NCBI GenBank assembly: GCA_003427395.1
Contig: BFEA01000060.1
Span: 1,258,729-1,313,989, forward strand
Source of the DNA: Chara braunii
Taxonomy: Eukaryota > Streptophyta > Charophyceae > Charales > Characeae
Reading direction: 5' to 3'
DNA length: 55,261 bases
In this document: positions 1 to 10,749 of the stretch, in pieces
How positions within the stretch are numbered: the first letter of the stretch is position 1
Layout of the letters: each line of letters starts with the position of its first letter
Made by a program: the position numbers and the translations under genes
Notes under the pieces: generated by a model
The model's database searches: none
Seen by the model: the letters and a program-made list of their open reading frames with translations, nothing else
Told to the model about the DNA's origin: nothing

Positions 1-35
1 GTTGTGAATAGTTGAGCCCTATTCAAGGCTAGAGC

Positions 36-2265
36 ATGCAGAAAGAAGCCTGCTCCAGTGACTCTAGTCCGATGGACTTGAGTCGTGGGCGCGCTTCTGG
101 AAAGGGGGATGACCCGGATGAGCACACCGTGCCTGCTTCAGAAAATGCTGATAAACTCAGCTCGTCCTCCATGACAGATATGTCTCAATTAAAGAGACAC
201 ATCGAGAGAGCGTTGAGGAAAGGTGGCGCTCATGCTGAGTACCTTCTTAAGGAGGAGAAAGGCAGTAAGGTACATTGCTGGCAGAGATTCGCTCATGTTT
301 GTGCACCAGACGGTTCGACTGTGAAGGTGCACAACACGGGGTATGTCGCCTGTAAGAAATGTTTTGCTGTGTACGCTTTCACAACAACCAATGGGACAAG
401 CTCATTGAACAACCATAAGTGCAAGGTGGAGGACAAAGACGCAGGAGCCATGCGTGTTTTCGCAACATGTATGGAGCCGACGACTGCTATGAAAAGGGAA
501 GTTGCAAAAGCTGTTGCCATGATGTGTTGCGTAGATCTCCGACCTTTTTCCATAGTTTCTGACCAGGGTTTTCATAATGTGTCTCAAATTCTTCTTGATA
601 TTGGTATAGCTATTAATAGGGGAATGAAGGCGGAGGATTTGCTGCCGGTACCAAACACTATGAAAAACCAAGTGATGGTTGTTGCAGCAGAACTCAGGAC
701 ACGTGTCAGAGCTTTAGTGGTGGACCATGTTTTGGATAAGATATGGGCTGGCTTTACTGTTGACTTGTGGACAGACTCAGTAAAAAAAAATTCCTTCATG
801 TCAGTCACCATTCATTTCATCGATAAGAACTTCATATTGCACGACAGAACGCTTGAAGTCAAAGTTCTTCATGGTGAGTCTCACACATCATCCCTTGTCA
901 AGAAAGGTTTTCAGGACTTACTGAATTCGGTTGCAGTGACTTTGAATTGTTTCATGTTTGTTCAGACAACGGTTCGAACATGTCCGGTAGTGAGGGAATT
1001 CGTAGTTTGTACCCATGGCACTCTTGTGCTGATCACAAGATTGCCACCATTCTCACAACGATGCTCTCAAAAACCACGTCTACAAACAACGGGGTGAAGT
1101 CTGCACCTTTCTATAGGTTCCATGACAAAGCTCCAAAAGTATATGATGTCATAGACTGTTACAAGGATGTTGTTCGTTTTTTTAAACAAGCAAATCTCCA
1201 AAACAGTCTGAAGACAACCTTGAAACAAGAGAATGCTACCAGGTGGAACTCCCTTCTACGGTTGTTGAACAGTATCATTGATAATTATGATGAGGTCAAT
1301 GCTATTCTTGCAAAAAGGACGGGAAACAGACAGATCGCCGTTCAATTTGCGCAGATTGACCGTGAACTTGTGGTAGAGCTAGACGTTTTCTTGCCCGATT
1401 TCAGGAAGCCACACTGAAATTGGAAAAATTTAAGGAACCAACGCTTCATTTGGTTGCCTTTGAGCGGCATGCTTTGTTGGAGCATTGTGAAATCCACATC
1501 GAGGCTTACACTGCTCTTGACAAGAACGGGAGAGAGAGAGGTGTTCCAGCTGATTCAGAGCAAATGAAAGAAATAAAGATATTGGTGAAAGCAGTGCTTG
1601 TTGAAAAATGGCAATTGGAGGACTTACATGTCGTGGCCGCACTTCTGGATCCTCGACAGAAAGACCGACTTGAGNTGTTTGAAGTGCCTTTTGTCCAAGT
1701 CAAAAGGGGCAAGGCTCGTCTGAGAGAGGTTATGCAGCAAGTGGGCAATGAGATTCTGAAAGAGGAAGATCCATGTGAAGGTGGAGAACATGAGATTCAA
1801 TCTCAACNCCCACGNAAAAGGCAGAAACGCATGACAGGGATTACAACCTTGTGCAGTTCTGATGAAGAGGACGATGNCGATGTTCCTGCTNCTCACAACA
1901 CTGCTACACTGAGTGAGCTAATTGGGAAAGAAATGGAGGTATAGTTTAGTTTGAAGTTAACAAAGGAGGAAAAAAAGACATTCAGTATATTGTCTTGGTG
2001 GAAGGCAAAGGGCTCAACAGTCAAAAGTGCAGGAAAACAGCTATCGCTGCCTCCTTTGCCAATTATGGCCCGTGCAGCCCGCTCAGTTCTGTGTGTGTCA
2101 GCCTCCAGTTCGAAGAGTGAGTGTAACTTCTCTGACGCTGGCAACACGATTACGAAGAAAAAAAACGGGCTCAATCCTTCGATGGTCAATGACGTTCTTT
2201 TTGTTCGGTCAAACAAAGATCTGATCGATTTTGATGGGCTAGTGCGATCAATATTTGATCATTAG
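36..2265 (+). pseudogene. hAT-superfamily transposase with BED-type zinc finger, inactivated
   Basis: This is a cut-and-paste DNA transposase read in three frames: 36 to about 940, about 947-1417, and 1396-2265. The first part has a BED-like finger (C106, C109, H127, C129) and the block TVDLWTDS, whose D243 fits the first catalytic Asp of hAT enzymes. The second part has CSDNGSNM, CADHKIATIL and the hAT hallmark ATRWNS. The third has LHVVAALLDPRQKD and a C-terminal dimerisation block (SILSWWK, then IMARAARSVLCVSASSS and FSDAGNTITKKKNGL). Frameshifts lie near 930-945 and 1385-1395, and a TAG at 1942-1944 cuts off the dimerisation block. Five single N bases fall at 1675-1891, so part of the damage could be sequencing error. 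The first ATG at 36 is used because nothing upstream is visible. The family call is firm; activity is unlikely. Confidence 0.88.
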
Positions 2266-2269
2266 AAGT

Positions 2270-2935
2270 TAGGTTGACAACAATTCTTGTTGTCAGTTAC
2301 TAGTTTGGTCATCGGTCTGCTAGCAAGCTTGTGTGAGGATCTTTGGATCTTTGAGAGCTTAGAACACTGTTTTTGAATTTGAGACTATTATAATTCGGAT
2401 GCGATGGATTGACTTTGAAACTTGTTTCTCAAAGTTATAGCAATGTCAGACTGTGGCTTATGACTCATCCTCTTTGGCCTATTGTGATCCGCTTGCTTCC
2501 TTTTTTTATCCTTAAGTAAGGGAAAACTAGCTGTTTCTAAAGAGAGATGAGCGTGTGTAACATGTGGGTGCGTTCAAGTAGGCAATGGTGGGGCACGTGC
2601 GAGTCTGGTGGGCAAATGTAGGGCGCGGGTGGTTTCGGGCGGGCAAATGTGGGGCATGGGTGCTTCAGGGTGGACATAGACAGGTTATAGGTCGCATTGG
2701 GCAGGCCACGGTTGGGTCCACTATGGAACCTGGGCGGGTTGGGTGCAGTTGTTAATTTTTTTGGGTCCCTGGGCGGGCCGGGCGCGGGTTGGAAAATCAG
2801 GGAAGGCCCGGGTACGGGTAGGATACAGTTTGGATTTTTTTTCCAAAGTCGATCCGGATTGGGTACGGATGAAGAATGCTTTTAAGAGCAGGTCCGGGTC
2901 AGGTTTGGGTGACAGACAAGGTTAGGTTTGTGAGC
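2270..2935. repeat. hAT 3' flank with G-rich subterminal repeats
   Basis: From 2270 to about 2555 there is AT-rich non-coding sequence with no recognisable feature. From about 2560 to 2930 the plus strand is packed with short degenerate units of the GGGCGGG, GGGTNCGGGT and GGGCAAATG kind. Many hAT elements carry dense subterminal motifs that bind the transposase, and this block lies just downstream of the transposase gene, so it probably is the 3' subterminal region. I could not identify terminal inverted repeats or an 8-bp target duplication. Confidence 0.45.
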
Positions 2936-3137
2936 TCTAGTTATTGGCCACTCAGAAGGTCTCAATGGCTACACGAGTGGCAGGACATACAGATCAGGAG
3001 ACATGAGGCATGGTCAAGATTTAAACAAATAGACTCCATCATCTCCATGGACCGGATGAATAGTAAAACGTTTTCAATCAGACAGGATAGCAACAGGGCC
3101 TCTGTAATTACGAAATGACCCACCCCTCGACTCCCGC

Positions 3138-4768
3138 TTGGTACGGGCAAGGGACTCATCAACTATCTGTGAATACGTAAGAATTTTCTACGAAAAGTTA
3201 TTAACTTCGAAAAAAGACCCAAATGAGCCAATAGTCCCTCGTGAGATGGAACAAATGTTGTGGGAATCTACCCGAAGACTATTGACTTTGGGAGAAGGTA
3301 CAACTTTGGACCAGCCCATCACACTACATGAATTAACCAAGGCAATGAAGAGTATGGCCAGGGGCAAATGTCCCCGGCCAGACGGTCTCCCGGTAGAATT
3401 CTTTGAGAAGTTCTGGACCCTGTTGGGTCCGGACCTATTGCGGGTATTCAATAACGTTTTGTCAGGCCAAAAGTTGGGCTCAAGAACCTCGGAAGGGGTA
3501 ATTACATTGTTGTATAAAAAAGGGGACCGATCAGACGTACGTAACTACCGACCCATATCTCTACTCAACGTGGCAGGAAAGATCTTAGCCAAAACTTTAG
3601 CCAGACGCCTATCCCCATTCATGACTAGGCTGGTAAAGCCTGACCAATCAGGTTTCGTGCCTGGTCGACTGGTGCTGGATAACGTTATGGTGATATCTCA
3701 GGCCATAGATTTCATTAATTGTACCAACTTTAACACGACAATCATACTAATTGACTTCGAGAAAACGTACGGCTGGTGCTGGATAATGTTATGGTGATAT
3801 CTCAGGCCATAGATCTAATTAATTGTACCAACTCTAACACGACAATCATACTAATTGACTTTGAGAAAGCGTACGATAGGGTTAACTGGTGATTCATGCT
3901 GGCAGTCCTTGAGAGGGTGGGGTTAGGTAAAAATTTCAGAAAATGGGTGAAAGCTCTGTATCACGGCTCCCATGGTAGGGTGATTGTCAATGGCTTCACT
4001 TCTAGTTCTATTACAGTCACCAAATCCCTCAGGCAAGGGTGTCCCCTTGCCCGCTCTCTGTTCTTAATTCAACTAGAGGTACTCCTAAACATGATCCGGG
4101 TCCACAAAGATTACAACGGTCTAAAAATTTTCCCCCAGTATGAGTTGAAAGTTTCAGCTCTCGCGGACGACTTTTCTGCAATTACATCAAACACCCAGTC
4201 TTCTTTGCAAGCCCTCAGACAGTGCTTAACAGTGTATGAATCAGCATCCGAAATGAAAATCAGTTGGTCTAAGTCCACAGCCCTAACAGACAATAACAGT
4301 GCGCTGGCCATTGATATGGGGATCAAATCTACAGCCAATACAGATTCGGAACGCTACCTAGGCATTCAGATTTCCTTCGGAGACTGTAGTCATGCACAAG
4401 CTAGCATCTTGGAAAACAGAATCAGGGATGAATGCACAAGACGCACAAAACACACCTTCCACTCCCTGTTCGGGAGAGCACTGGTTACCAACTGCGCCAT
4501 CCTGTCCACAGGCTGGTATATCCTCTCTATCAGGGTCATCTGCGCTGGTTCAATAAAACTAATCCGCTAATTATTGACAAGGTATTTATGGAAAGGTGAC
4601 TCTACAGTCTCATCATGCGTCAGCAAGGTAGCTTGGTGGAAGGTCACCGAGAAGCGGTCCCATGGAGGCCTGGGTATTCTAGACCCAGAAAAACAGAATG
4701 ATGCCCTGTTATCCAAATGGCCTGTTATCACAACGGACCCCCCTCAGCCCTGGATGCTACTTGCGTAG
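3138..4768 (+). pseudogene. LINE-A reverse transcriptase domain, frameshifted
   Basis: RNA-dependent DNA polymerase core of the LINE. Three pieces (3138-3797, 3896-4570, 4574-4768) give the RT motifs in order: KCPRPDGLPVEFF, ITLLYKKGDRSDVRNYRPIS, QSGFVPGRLVLDNV, motif A IILIDFEK, motif B LRQGCPLA, the catalytic core ALADDFSAI, and YLGIQISFGDC, followed by a thumb (YLWKGDS, GGLGILDP). The active-site Asp pair is intact and preceded by LA rather than the usual YA; LINE-C has the same LADD and LINE-B has IADD, so this looks like a family trait. A 104-bp tandem duplication across motif A shifts the frame, and stops occur at 4568 and 4766. Confidence 0.87.
3671..3874 (+). repeat. 104-bp tandem duplication inside LINE-A RT motif A
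   Basis: Bases 3671-3770 and 3775-3874 are two copies of the same 100-bp segment, from GGTGCTGGATAA to GAGAAA(A/G)CGTAC. The offset is 104 bp, which is not a multiple of three and moves the frame. The copies differ at roughly six positions. The second copy continues into the expected motif A context (KAYDRVNW). Confidence 0.9.
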
Positions 4769-5065
4769 TCCATTCTCTACAAGGATTGGGGTCTGGCAGA
4801 CCCCGAAGCAGTATGGTAATGTCTCCTTCTACATCTACTGACCTCCTCGATAAAATCACCAACGTGGTCTCCTATCCTAAAAGCCTGGAGCAAAATGCTC
4901 CCGTACACACTGGACAGCCCGTCTGACAGTAGAGAAGTACTTCAGACTTGCCTGTTTGAGAACCCCGCTATTAGTGACCAATCTGGCTTTTCTTTCTTTT
5001 TCGCCAACAAACCTGGTAAAGCCAGGAAATAGCTACAGAGAGGTGTATGGCAGGTAAGACACCTG

Positions 5066-6267
5066 GTGCATGAGAACAGTGGACAGTGGAAATCTACAGA
5101 AGAGTTGAAGGAGAAACTGCAAGGACTACACAGAGTGGAAGAGCATAAGCGGCGGCTGCAGCAGGCCATCCCTCAAGGGTGGATTGACATCCTGAAGTCG
5201 CAAGAGATAGTGTGGCAGTTAGGGTCTTCGTGGAAAGGAGGATCGGACAATGCTCGCTTCTTCAGGGTGGAATCCAGAGAGGACCCACAAAACCCTTTGT
5301 TCTCAGTCTGGATACCCGAGAAGAACTACCTAAGGAAGCAATCAGAAGATGCTTCGTTCCAGGGAAACCTCACCTGGTCAGAGGTGGGCGTTGTGGAGCA
5401 CAGCAAGAAACTCTCCTTACTTATGGGAGGTGCCCCTAAAGCATCCTGGAAGGTGGACGTGCGCAGAACAGGGTGGGTCCTATCGGATCATTCGGCCTCC
5501 TCCGCAAGGGTTCTGATCACAGATTACACTTCAAAGGTGGGATATGCCATCAGGTCCAAGGTGTCCACATTACAGGCCAATGTTTGGAATAACTGGAGGA
5601 AGAAAGATAAGTTTCTACCTGGCCCTCCTTCGGCAACACATGGGTCAGTCTCTTCATCTCACTACTACTCGGCATATTGGAAGTCAAAGTAGCAGGCCTC
5701 CAATGGCAGCATTTACACTCTTGTGTACCTACAGAAGAATGGTGCATTAACAGAGGGATGAACATTCCCCACACTATGACGTATGCCCGCACGAGGCATT
5801 GAAGGACTTTAACCACTTGTGGTGGGAGTGCATTGTGGCGAGGGGTTTCTTGTGGTTTTTTGCACACAGCCCCAGATCTATCTAGATCTATCTCGACAAA
5901 GGAATTTATCATGATGGGTAGCAGTAATCAGGACAAGGTATCTATCATTGCAAACAAGTTCAGAGCTCTAGGCTTTTGGATCCTGTGGTTGGCAAGGAGG
6001 GACAGACGATTTAAAACTAAAGTCTGGTCCCCAGCTGCCATTAGGAATATGCCATCCGGAATCTTATATTGGCAGAATGGCGGGAACTTCCAAGTACCGA
6101 AAGATTCAATAGCAATAGCCTTAGTCAAAGGTAAAATGTTAGACATATGGAGTTCACCCTTCAAATGGTTATCCTTCTCGGAGCAGGGGAACCTGGTAAT
6201 CTCCAGGCACATATGGGACGAGGCGACGGAGTCTACCCTGCTACTGGAAGATCTGGAGGAATACTAG
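5066..6267 (+). pseudogene. LINE-A C-terminal region of ORF2
   Basis: Two open pieces (5066-5692 and 5833-6267) correspond in order and composition to the connector and C-terminal tail of LINE-C. Between them (about 5780-5870), another frame shows a decayed zinc-binding segment with HLWWEC, equivalent to HLWLSC in LINE-C. The second piece ends at a stop at 6265-6267 and the 3' UTR follows. The function of this region in LINEs is RNA/DNA binding during target-primed reverse transcription. The frame is lost at 5690 and 5830. Confidence 0.65.
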
Positions 6268-6469
6268 GAGACATCTTACCTCCACTCAGTTCACTGTAGA
6301 GGATAGGTCTTAATCTATGTTTTGGCAGTCACAGTGACTGAGAGGCCCCTACAGGTACTAAGTGAACCATTTTGTGTTTCGTGTATATGTTTTTATGGGA
6401 CGCTGGACCCGTTTTCCAGTAGGTGCAGCTCCCCACCAATAGATGGAGGAAGGGGCTTGAGTGGGTATT

Positions 6470-6625
6470 GCGCCTCGATCCGTCACTCACCACATGCACA
6501 AAAAGCAAAAATTATTATTATTATTATTATTTTTATTTTTATTTTTTTAACCGGGCCCGGTGCCCAAGGCTTGATATTACCAATAATCAGATTGAGGCCG
6601 GGGTCCTCACAATCTACCCGGAGTG
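6470..6625 (-). repeat. Half family-D foldback followed by a minus-strand A-tailed 3' end
   Basis: 6470-6508 matches the left half of family D (CACTCACCACATGCACAAAA). It is followed by a T/A-rich stretch (6515-6548), which on the minus strand is the A tail of an element whose 3' end reads as CCGGGTAGATTGTGAGGACC (6602-6621). The same 3' end recurs next to poly(T) at 26.82 and 27.07 kb. Confidence 0.5.
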
Positions 6626-6719
6626 ATCAAACCGAAAATTGCTGAGAACCGGGCTCAGCGTCCCTCAAATAGTTATGATGATGACCCTGATGATACTGAT
6701 GATACCACAGATAATGATG

Positions 6720-7700
6720 CTCGATTCAAATATATGAAAAAATATAAAAGATTATGCTATATCAGCTATTCTGGCCTCCTAATCTTGGAACAACTCCTAG
6801 CCCTCCCTGCACCAGAACACTGTACCTCAGAGACAAAACCAACCTACCCAACGTCAACCTTAGCTGATCTCTTCTCGCCACCTTGCAGCCCCCCCCAGTT
6901 CACCACTGGAATGCCTTCCACCCTCAGCAAACCCCAGATCTCTCTACAAGGCCTCACACTCCTGCCATTTGCAGGTTACAGGGCAACGCCCCAGCTCCGG
7001 CCAGCGTCGTTCTGGCATCGGCAAACCAAGGGCACAGAACAGAGCAACTCAGTAGATATTAGTCCAGGTTCAATCATCTTTGAAGTCCTATATTCCGAAT
7101 GTGGAAGAATGCTAGATGCTGTCAAAATTTCAGAACACCAAAAAGCTTAATATATCATTAATCAGATGTTGATACTAATGAATCAAATAATGCGATGATG
7201 ATGATGATGATGATGATGATAATGATGAGTATGATGATTAGTAAATAGAAAATATAGAAAATATAAAAGACTATGTTATAACAGCACTTCTAGCCTCCTA
7301 ATCCTCGAACCTTCCCAGCCCCCCCTGCACCAGGACATTACATCTCAGAGACAATACCCTCCTTACCAATGTCTACCAAAGTTGGCCTGTTCTCGCCACC
7401 TAGACTATCCCTGGCCCCATAGGTTGTCAAGGCAGCCCCCCCGGTTCGCCACTGGATTGCCTTCCTCCCTCGGCAAATCCCCAGATCTCTCTACAAGGCC
7501 TCACACTCCTGCCAAATTGCAGGTTACAGGGCACTGCCCCAGCACCGGCCAGCCCCGTTCTGGCATCGTCAAACCAGGGGCAAAGATAAAGCAACTCTGT
7601 AGATATCGGTCCAGATTCAATCATCTCGAAAATCTCATTATCCCGATTATGGAAGGAGGCCAGATACCGCCGAAAATTACAACACACCAGAAAGCATGAT
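6720..7700. repeat. Tandem direct repeat of about 450 bp (two copies), unclassified
   Basis: Copy 1 (about 6720-7150) and copy 2 (about 7240-7700) share long stretches, for example the segment CCCAGATCTCTCTACAAGGC and the following GGTTACAGGGCA region. They end alike (CACCAGAAAGC or CACCAAAAAGC). A third, inverted copy lies at 11390-11700. Each copy borders a (GAT)n array (7193-7238 and 7707-7730). Short open frames exist, but they are proline/serine-rich and match no protein I recognise. It is probably part of a non-autonomous element. Confidence 0.65.
7193..7238. repeat. (GAT)n microsatellite
   Basis: Near-perfect trinucleotide array between the two copies of the 450-bp repeat. A second short array follows copy 2 at 7707-7730. 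Confidence 0.9.
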
Positions 7701-7979
7701 ATAACATGGATGATGATGATGATGATGATGAAGATTTTGTTGATGAGATGATTCATAAAAAATCCCTACTCTCCCTTCCTTCCTCCATTCTCTCCACTCC
7801 CCTGTCTATCTCTTTACCCTAATCTGCGCCCGCTGGGATTTGATGCCCAGCCCCAGAAAAGAGTAATCCTCACAATCTGCCCGTGCCCCCTCCAGGGTTT
7901 CACCACCCACCTAATGAAACCCCTGCAGAGTTGGGCTCTCACCCCTCACCAAAATGACATTCGCTTGGATTTTGTTGAT

Positions 7980-8259
7980 GACGAAGAACAACACGCTGAA
8001 GATAAAGATAATGACGACCCTCTTACCTGCTGATGCGAAAGGCGAACGATGCCTTGGAGAACAACATCTAATAATAACAAACTAATAATGATGCTAATAC
8101 CTGTCTCTTATACACATCTAGATGTGTATAAGAGACAGGACGAAGAACAACACGCTGAAGATAAAGATAATGACGACCCTCTTACCTGCTGATGCGAAAG
8201 GCGAACGATGCCTTGGAGAACAACATCTAATAATAACAAACTAATAATGATGCTAATAC
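7980..8259. other. Nextera mate-pair junction adapter with duplicated flanks (assembly artefact)
   Basis: 8101-8138 is exactly CTGTCTCTTATACACATCT followed by its reverse complement, the Tn5 mosaic-end junction adapter used in Nextera mate-pair libraries. The 121 bp before it (7980-8100) and the 121 bp after it (8139-8259) are identical. This is what is expected when an untrimmed mate-pair read is built into an assembly or used to fill a gap. It is not biological and the duplicate should be collapsed. Confidence 0.97.
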
Positions 8260-8261
8260 TC

Positions 8262-8309
8262 ATCATCATAATGATGAGTATATGATGACGATAATGATGA
8301 TGATGATGT

Positions 8310-8351
<42 letters not shown>

Positions 8352-8385
8352 CGCACCAATGATGATGATGCTCATAATGATGATG
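8262..8385. repeat. (GAT)n / (ATC)n microsatellite region
   Basis: Long imperfect GAT array (best at 8293-8350) with flanking CATCATCATAATGATGAG, which can pair with itself. The poly-His reading on the minus strand is a product of the repeat. Confidence 0.85.
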
Positions 8386-8502
8386 ACGTTGTATCTTTCC
8401 ATCTTCTTGCACATGTCATTCTAATTTTGCACATTTGTCGAGCGTCAGTCAGGACTTTCCGTAGCCGTAAGAACGTAGACTTTCGTGGAATGCCGAGCGC
8501 GA
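8386..8502. other. Fragment resembling family D, otherwise unassigned
   Basis: GTATCTTTCCATCTTC (about 8391-8406) and TTTTGCACATTTGTCGAG (8424-8441) match the right half of family D in order. The rest shows nothing recognisable. Confidence 0.4.
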
Positions 8503-8656
8503 GGTCCCATTAGCAAAAAGGATAGGATCGAGCTCCTGAATCTGGATGTATTTTATGCAGAGATGCAGAAAAGCAGTTCAATCTCGATTTCCTGTACATC
8601 TCCTTAACCTCGTCCAGATTCAGGCATGCGATCCGATCCTCTTTGCTAGTGGGACC
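8503..8656. mobile_element. Family B foldback (MITE-like), copy B1
   Basis: 154-bp imperfect palindrome beginning GGTCCCATTAGCAAAAAGGA and ending in the reverse complement, TCCTCTTTGCTAGTGGGACC. The arms continue inward through CCTGAATCTGGATG and the opposing GTCCAGATTCAGGC, so most of the element can fold into one hairpin. It has no coding capacity. Four more copies lie in the window. Confidence 0.85.
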
Positions 8657-8659
8657 ACG

Positions 8660-8788
8660 CCCCGAGAGTCCGACCTACTGCAGAAAGGTCGCCGGTTCGA
8701 TCCCCCAAGGAACAGAACGAGCTTGGAACAATCGGAAAAAAAAAAAAAAAAAAAAAAAAAAGATAGTTAAAAAAAAAAAAAAAAAAAA

Positions 8789-8825
<37 letters not shown>
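8660..8825 (+). repeat. tRNA-like B box with long A-rich tail (possible SINE 3' part)
   Basis: GGTTCGATCCC at 8694-8704 matches the RNA polymerase III B box. It is followed within 35 bases by about 90 bases of nearly pure A (8737-8825), broken by short GATAGTT and TT insertions. No A box is found about 44 bases upstream, where family B1 ends, so this is at best a truncated tRNA-derived SINE. Confidence 0.35.
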
Positions 8826-8826
<1 letters not shown>

Positions 8827-8838
8827 GTCTCCAAGATC

Positions 8839-9414
8839 GGGCCTCGCCACACCTATCCCGAAAACGGAAAAATGTTCGAGAGCGCTCTCGAACTCTGGAA
8901 ATCGCGAAAACCGGTTCGAGAGGCCTCATCGCCGCACTGCGCTCTCGAAGGGGTGCTCTCCACTGTGTCGGAAATGACCTGCGTTTTTCCGAGAGTGCAG
9001 TGTGGCAGTGCAAGGGCCCTGCTCCACTACTCACCGAATGTGCAAAATGAGAATGAATTTTCTCCTAGACCATGGAAAGATACACCGCCATTTTTTTTGT
9101 CTTTTGTGCATGTGGTGAGTAGTGGACAGAGGCCTCGGTTCGAGAGTCTCTCGAACCAACTCGACAAAACGCTGGCCGCAGATGGTTGTCCGTCGCGGCA
9201 CACTCTCGAAATTCAGGCCACAATCGGAGGTGTCGCGGACCACTCTCGAAAGTGGCAACTTTGCAGGCGGGGCAACGACCACAGTTCGCGAGCACTCCTG
9301 AAAACCGAGTTCTGGCCACTCTCGAAAAAAAAATTGACACCGATTTTGGAGAGTTGGTGTGGCGATGCATTTGCTCTCCAAATCGGTGTTTTTGGGATAG
9401 GTGTGGCGAGGCCC
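8839..9414. mobile_element. Family D foldback, long composite copy D1, with 3-bp TSD
   Basis: The element starts GGGCCTCGCCACACCTATCC and ends with the inverted match ending GTGTGGCGAGGCCC; about 25 bp pair almost perfectly. It is flanked by ATC on both sides (8836-8838 and 9415-9417). Because it interrupts a recognisable U2 sequence, the 3-bp duplication and both ends are defined to the base. The interior is rich in CTCTCGA/TCGAGAG units and contains a further family D copy (9017-9134). Its 576 bp encode nothing convincing. Confidence 0.85.
9017..9134. mobile_element. Family D foldback D2, nested inside D1
   Basis: GGGCCCTGCTCCACTACTCA to GTGAGTAGTGGACAGAGGCC, about 118 bp, with the family's internal words TGTGCAAAATGAGAATGAAT, GGAAAGATACACCGCC and TTTTGTGCATGTGG. 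It lies within the larger family D element. Confidence 0.8.
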
Positions 9415-9483
9415 ATCAAGTGTAATATCTGATCTGTGGTCCATCGGACCACACTAAAAAAAAAAAAAAAAAAAACGTCTCCA

Positions 9484-10680
9484 ATTGTTTTCAGGATTTG
9501 TTTTTTCGAGAGCGCACCTGGAACTGGCGTTGTTGCAGGAGTGTCTCTTCTTCTCTGAAAACTTTGGCATTCCTTCCTTGCCACAAGACCCAGAGAAGGG
9601 TAGCTCTTGCTACTTGGGCTATATAGCCCCATCCCTTTTCTCTGGTGAGAGACGCCGGTAGGCTGTCCAACTTTTGAAAGAAGAGATCTGGGACACAAGA
9701 GCACGACTTAGCGCTGCATGGGTGCGTGCACCTACGATGCCGCTAGCACTGCATGGGTGCGTGCGCCTACGATGCTGCTATGGCAGCAAGCAAGTGGCGA
9801 GGCAAAGGCGGCGTGGAAGTGGCGAGGCACTGGCCACGGATGGACGGCGAGGCGCTGGCTGCTAGCAGGCGATGAGGCGCTGGTCACAAGCGAGTAGCGG
9901 GGCGCTGGCTTTTCACATGTGGCGAGACGCTGGTGGCTTGCACGCGGCGGGTTGCTGGCTGCTTGTGGGAGATGCGAGCGCTGATGTGGCATGAGCACCC
10001 AAAAGCTGCGTGAGTGGTATACGGCAGAAGTGGTGAAGTGGTCAGAGTGAGCGCTTAATGCACGCACGAAAACCAGAGGCACTAGGACAAGCCACGTCAC
10101 GGGCTGACGAGGCATCTGGTCTAAGTCACAGTGGTGAGGGGAGAGTAGTGACAGTGGCAGCTGCTCGAACAGTCTCTCTGTGACTTCCACACGAAGTACT
10201 CCACAGCTAACGCCCCTTTGGGAGGCTGTAATGCTCAAGCGAGTTGGTGCAATGCCAATGTCGGTGGAAGAAAGTGGAGTTCGCCCCATGGAGACCGAAG
10301 TGCATTGGACTTCGCTTGTCTACGTCATCACAGCGCTGGCCCGCATTGTCAGGAGGAAGATCATCAAGGAGTCATCATCAAGGCAGCTGCTCATTTTTGT
10401 TTTTTTTTATTGTTTATCTTGTGCAGGTTATCCATCAAGAGCATCAAGATTACCATCATTGTCAACTTTGCGGGGAATCATCAACCGGAGTTGTTCATAC
10501 TAAAGTGTATCAATTCATAATTCTTCATTACGGGTCATTGGGTCATCATCTTCACTGGTCATTATCTTCCTACTAATCATTGTCATCTTCTTTTATTATT
10601 ACAACAATAGTGCTGTCAATCTACCACACCGGTGCCATTAGGATATCGCAAGTTCAAACGTTCCTTATTTATTTCTCGCC
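9484..10680. other. Intergenic stretch with a 35-bp tandem repeat, otherwise unassigned
   Basis: At 9711-9779 a 35-bp unit (GCTGCATGGGTGCGTGC core) occurs twice. At 9795-9960, degenerate GGCGAGGCGCTGGC units repeat. From 10340 the sequence is rich in ATCATC and leads into a CAT array. There is no convincing gene; the open frames in this interval lack conserved motifs. Confidence 0.55.
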
Positions 10681-10689
10681 AATTTTATT

Positions 10690-10712
10690 TCATCATCATC
10701 ATCATCATCATT

Positions 10713-10747
<35 letters not shown>

Positions 10748-10748
10748 A
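10690..10748. repeat. (CAT)n microsatellite
   Basis: Trinucleotide CAT array with one TTATCAT interruption, complementary to the GAT arrays at 7.2, 8.3 and 32 kb. Confidence 0.9.
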
Positions 10749-10749
10749 G

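Larger units (their letters stand above)
2940..6465 (+). mobile_element. LINE-A: 5'-truncated non-LTR retrotransposon
   Basis: This is an L1/plant-type LINE fragment. It starts in the linker between endonuclease and RT, immediately after the hAT subterminal repeats. It runs through RT, thumb and C-terminal region to a 3' UTR containing GGGACGCTGGACCC (6397-6410), a signature shared with three other LINE 3' ends in the window. No endonuclease or ORF1 is present. The reading frame is broken many times. The 3' UTR is interrupted near 6465 by half of a family-D foldback (about 6470-6508), so the original poly(A) end and target-site duplication cannot be seen. Confidence 0.85.
8826..9474 (+). pseudogene. 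U2 snRNA retropseudogene, split by a foldback insertion
   Basis: Removing the foldback at 8839-9414 leaves AAGATC joined to AAGTGTAATATCTGATCTG and GTGGTCCATCGGACCAC, then poly(A) to 9474. That is the 5' domain of U2 snRNA, 5'-truncated and with about 21 bases missing between AAGTGTA and ATATCTGATC. CGTCTCCAA occurs both right before the U2 part (8826-8834) and right after the poly(A) (9475-9483), forming a target-site duplication. This structure is typical of LINE-driven retroposition. Confidence 0.8.

Noticed and set aside
8029-8055. CTGATGCGAAAGGCGAACGA, resembling a hammerhead
   Set aside because: The CTGATGA box lacks its final A, no separate helix II precedes a GAAA box in the right order, and the sequence is duplicated only by the adapter artefact.
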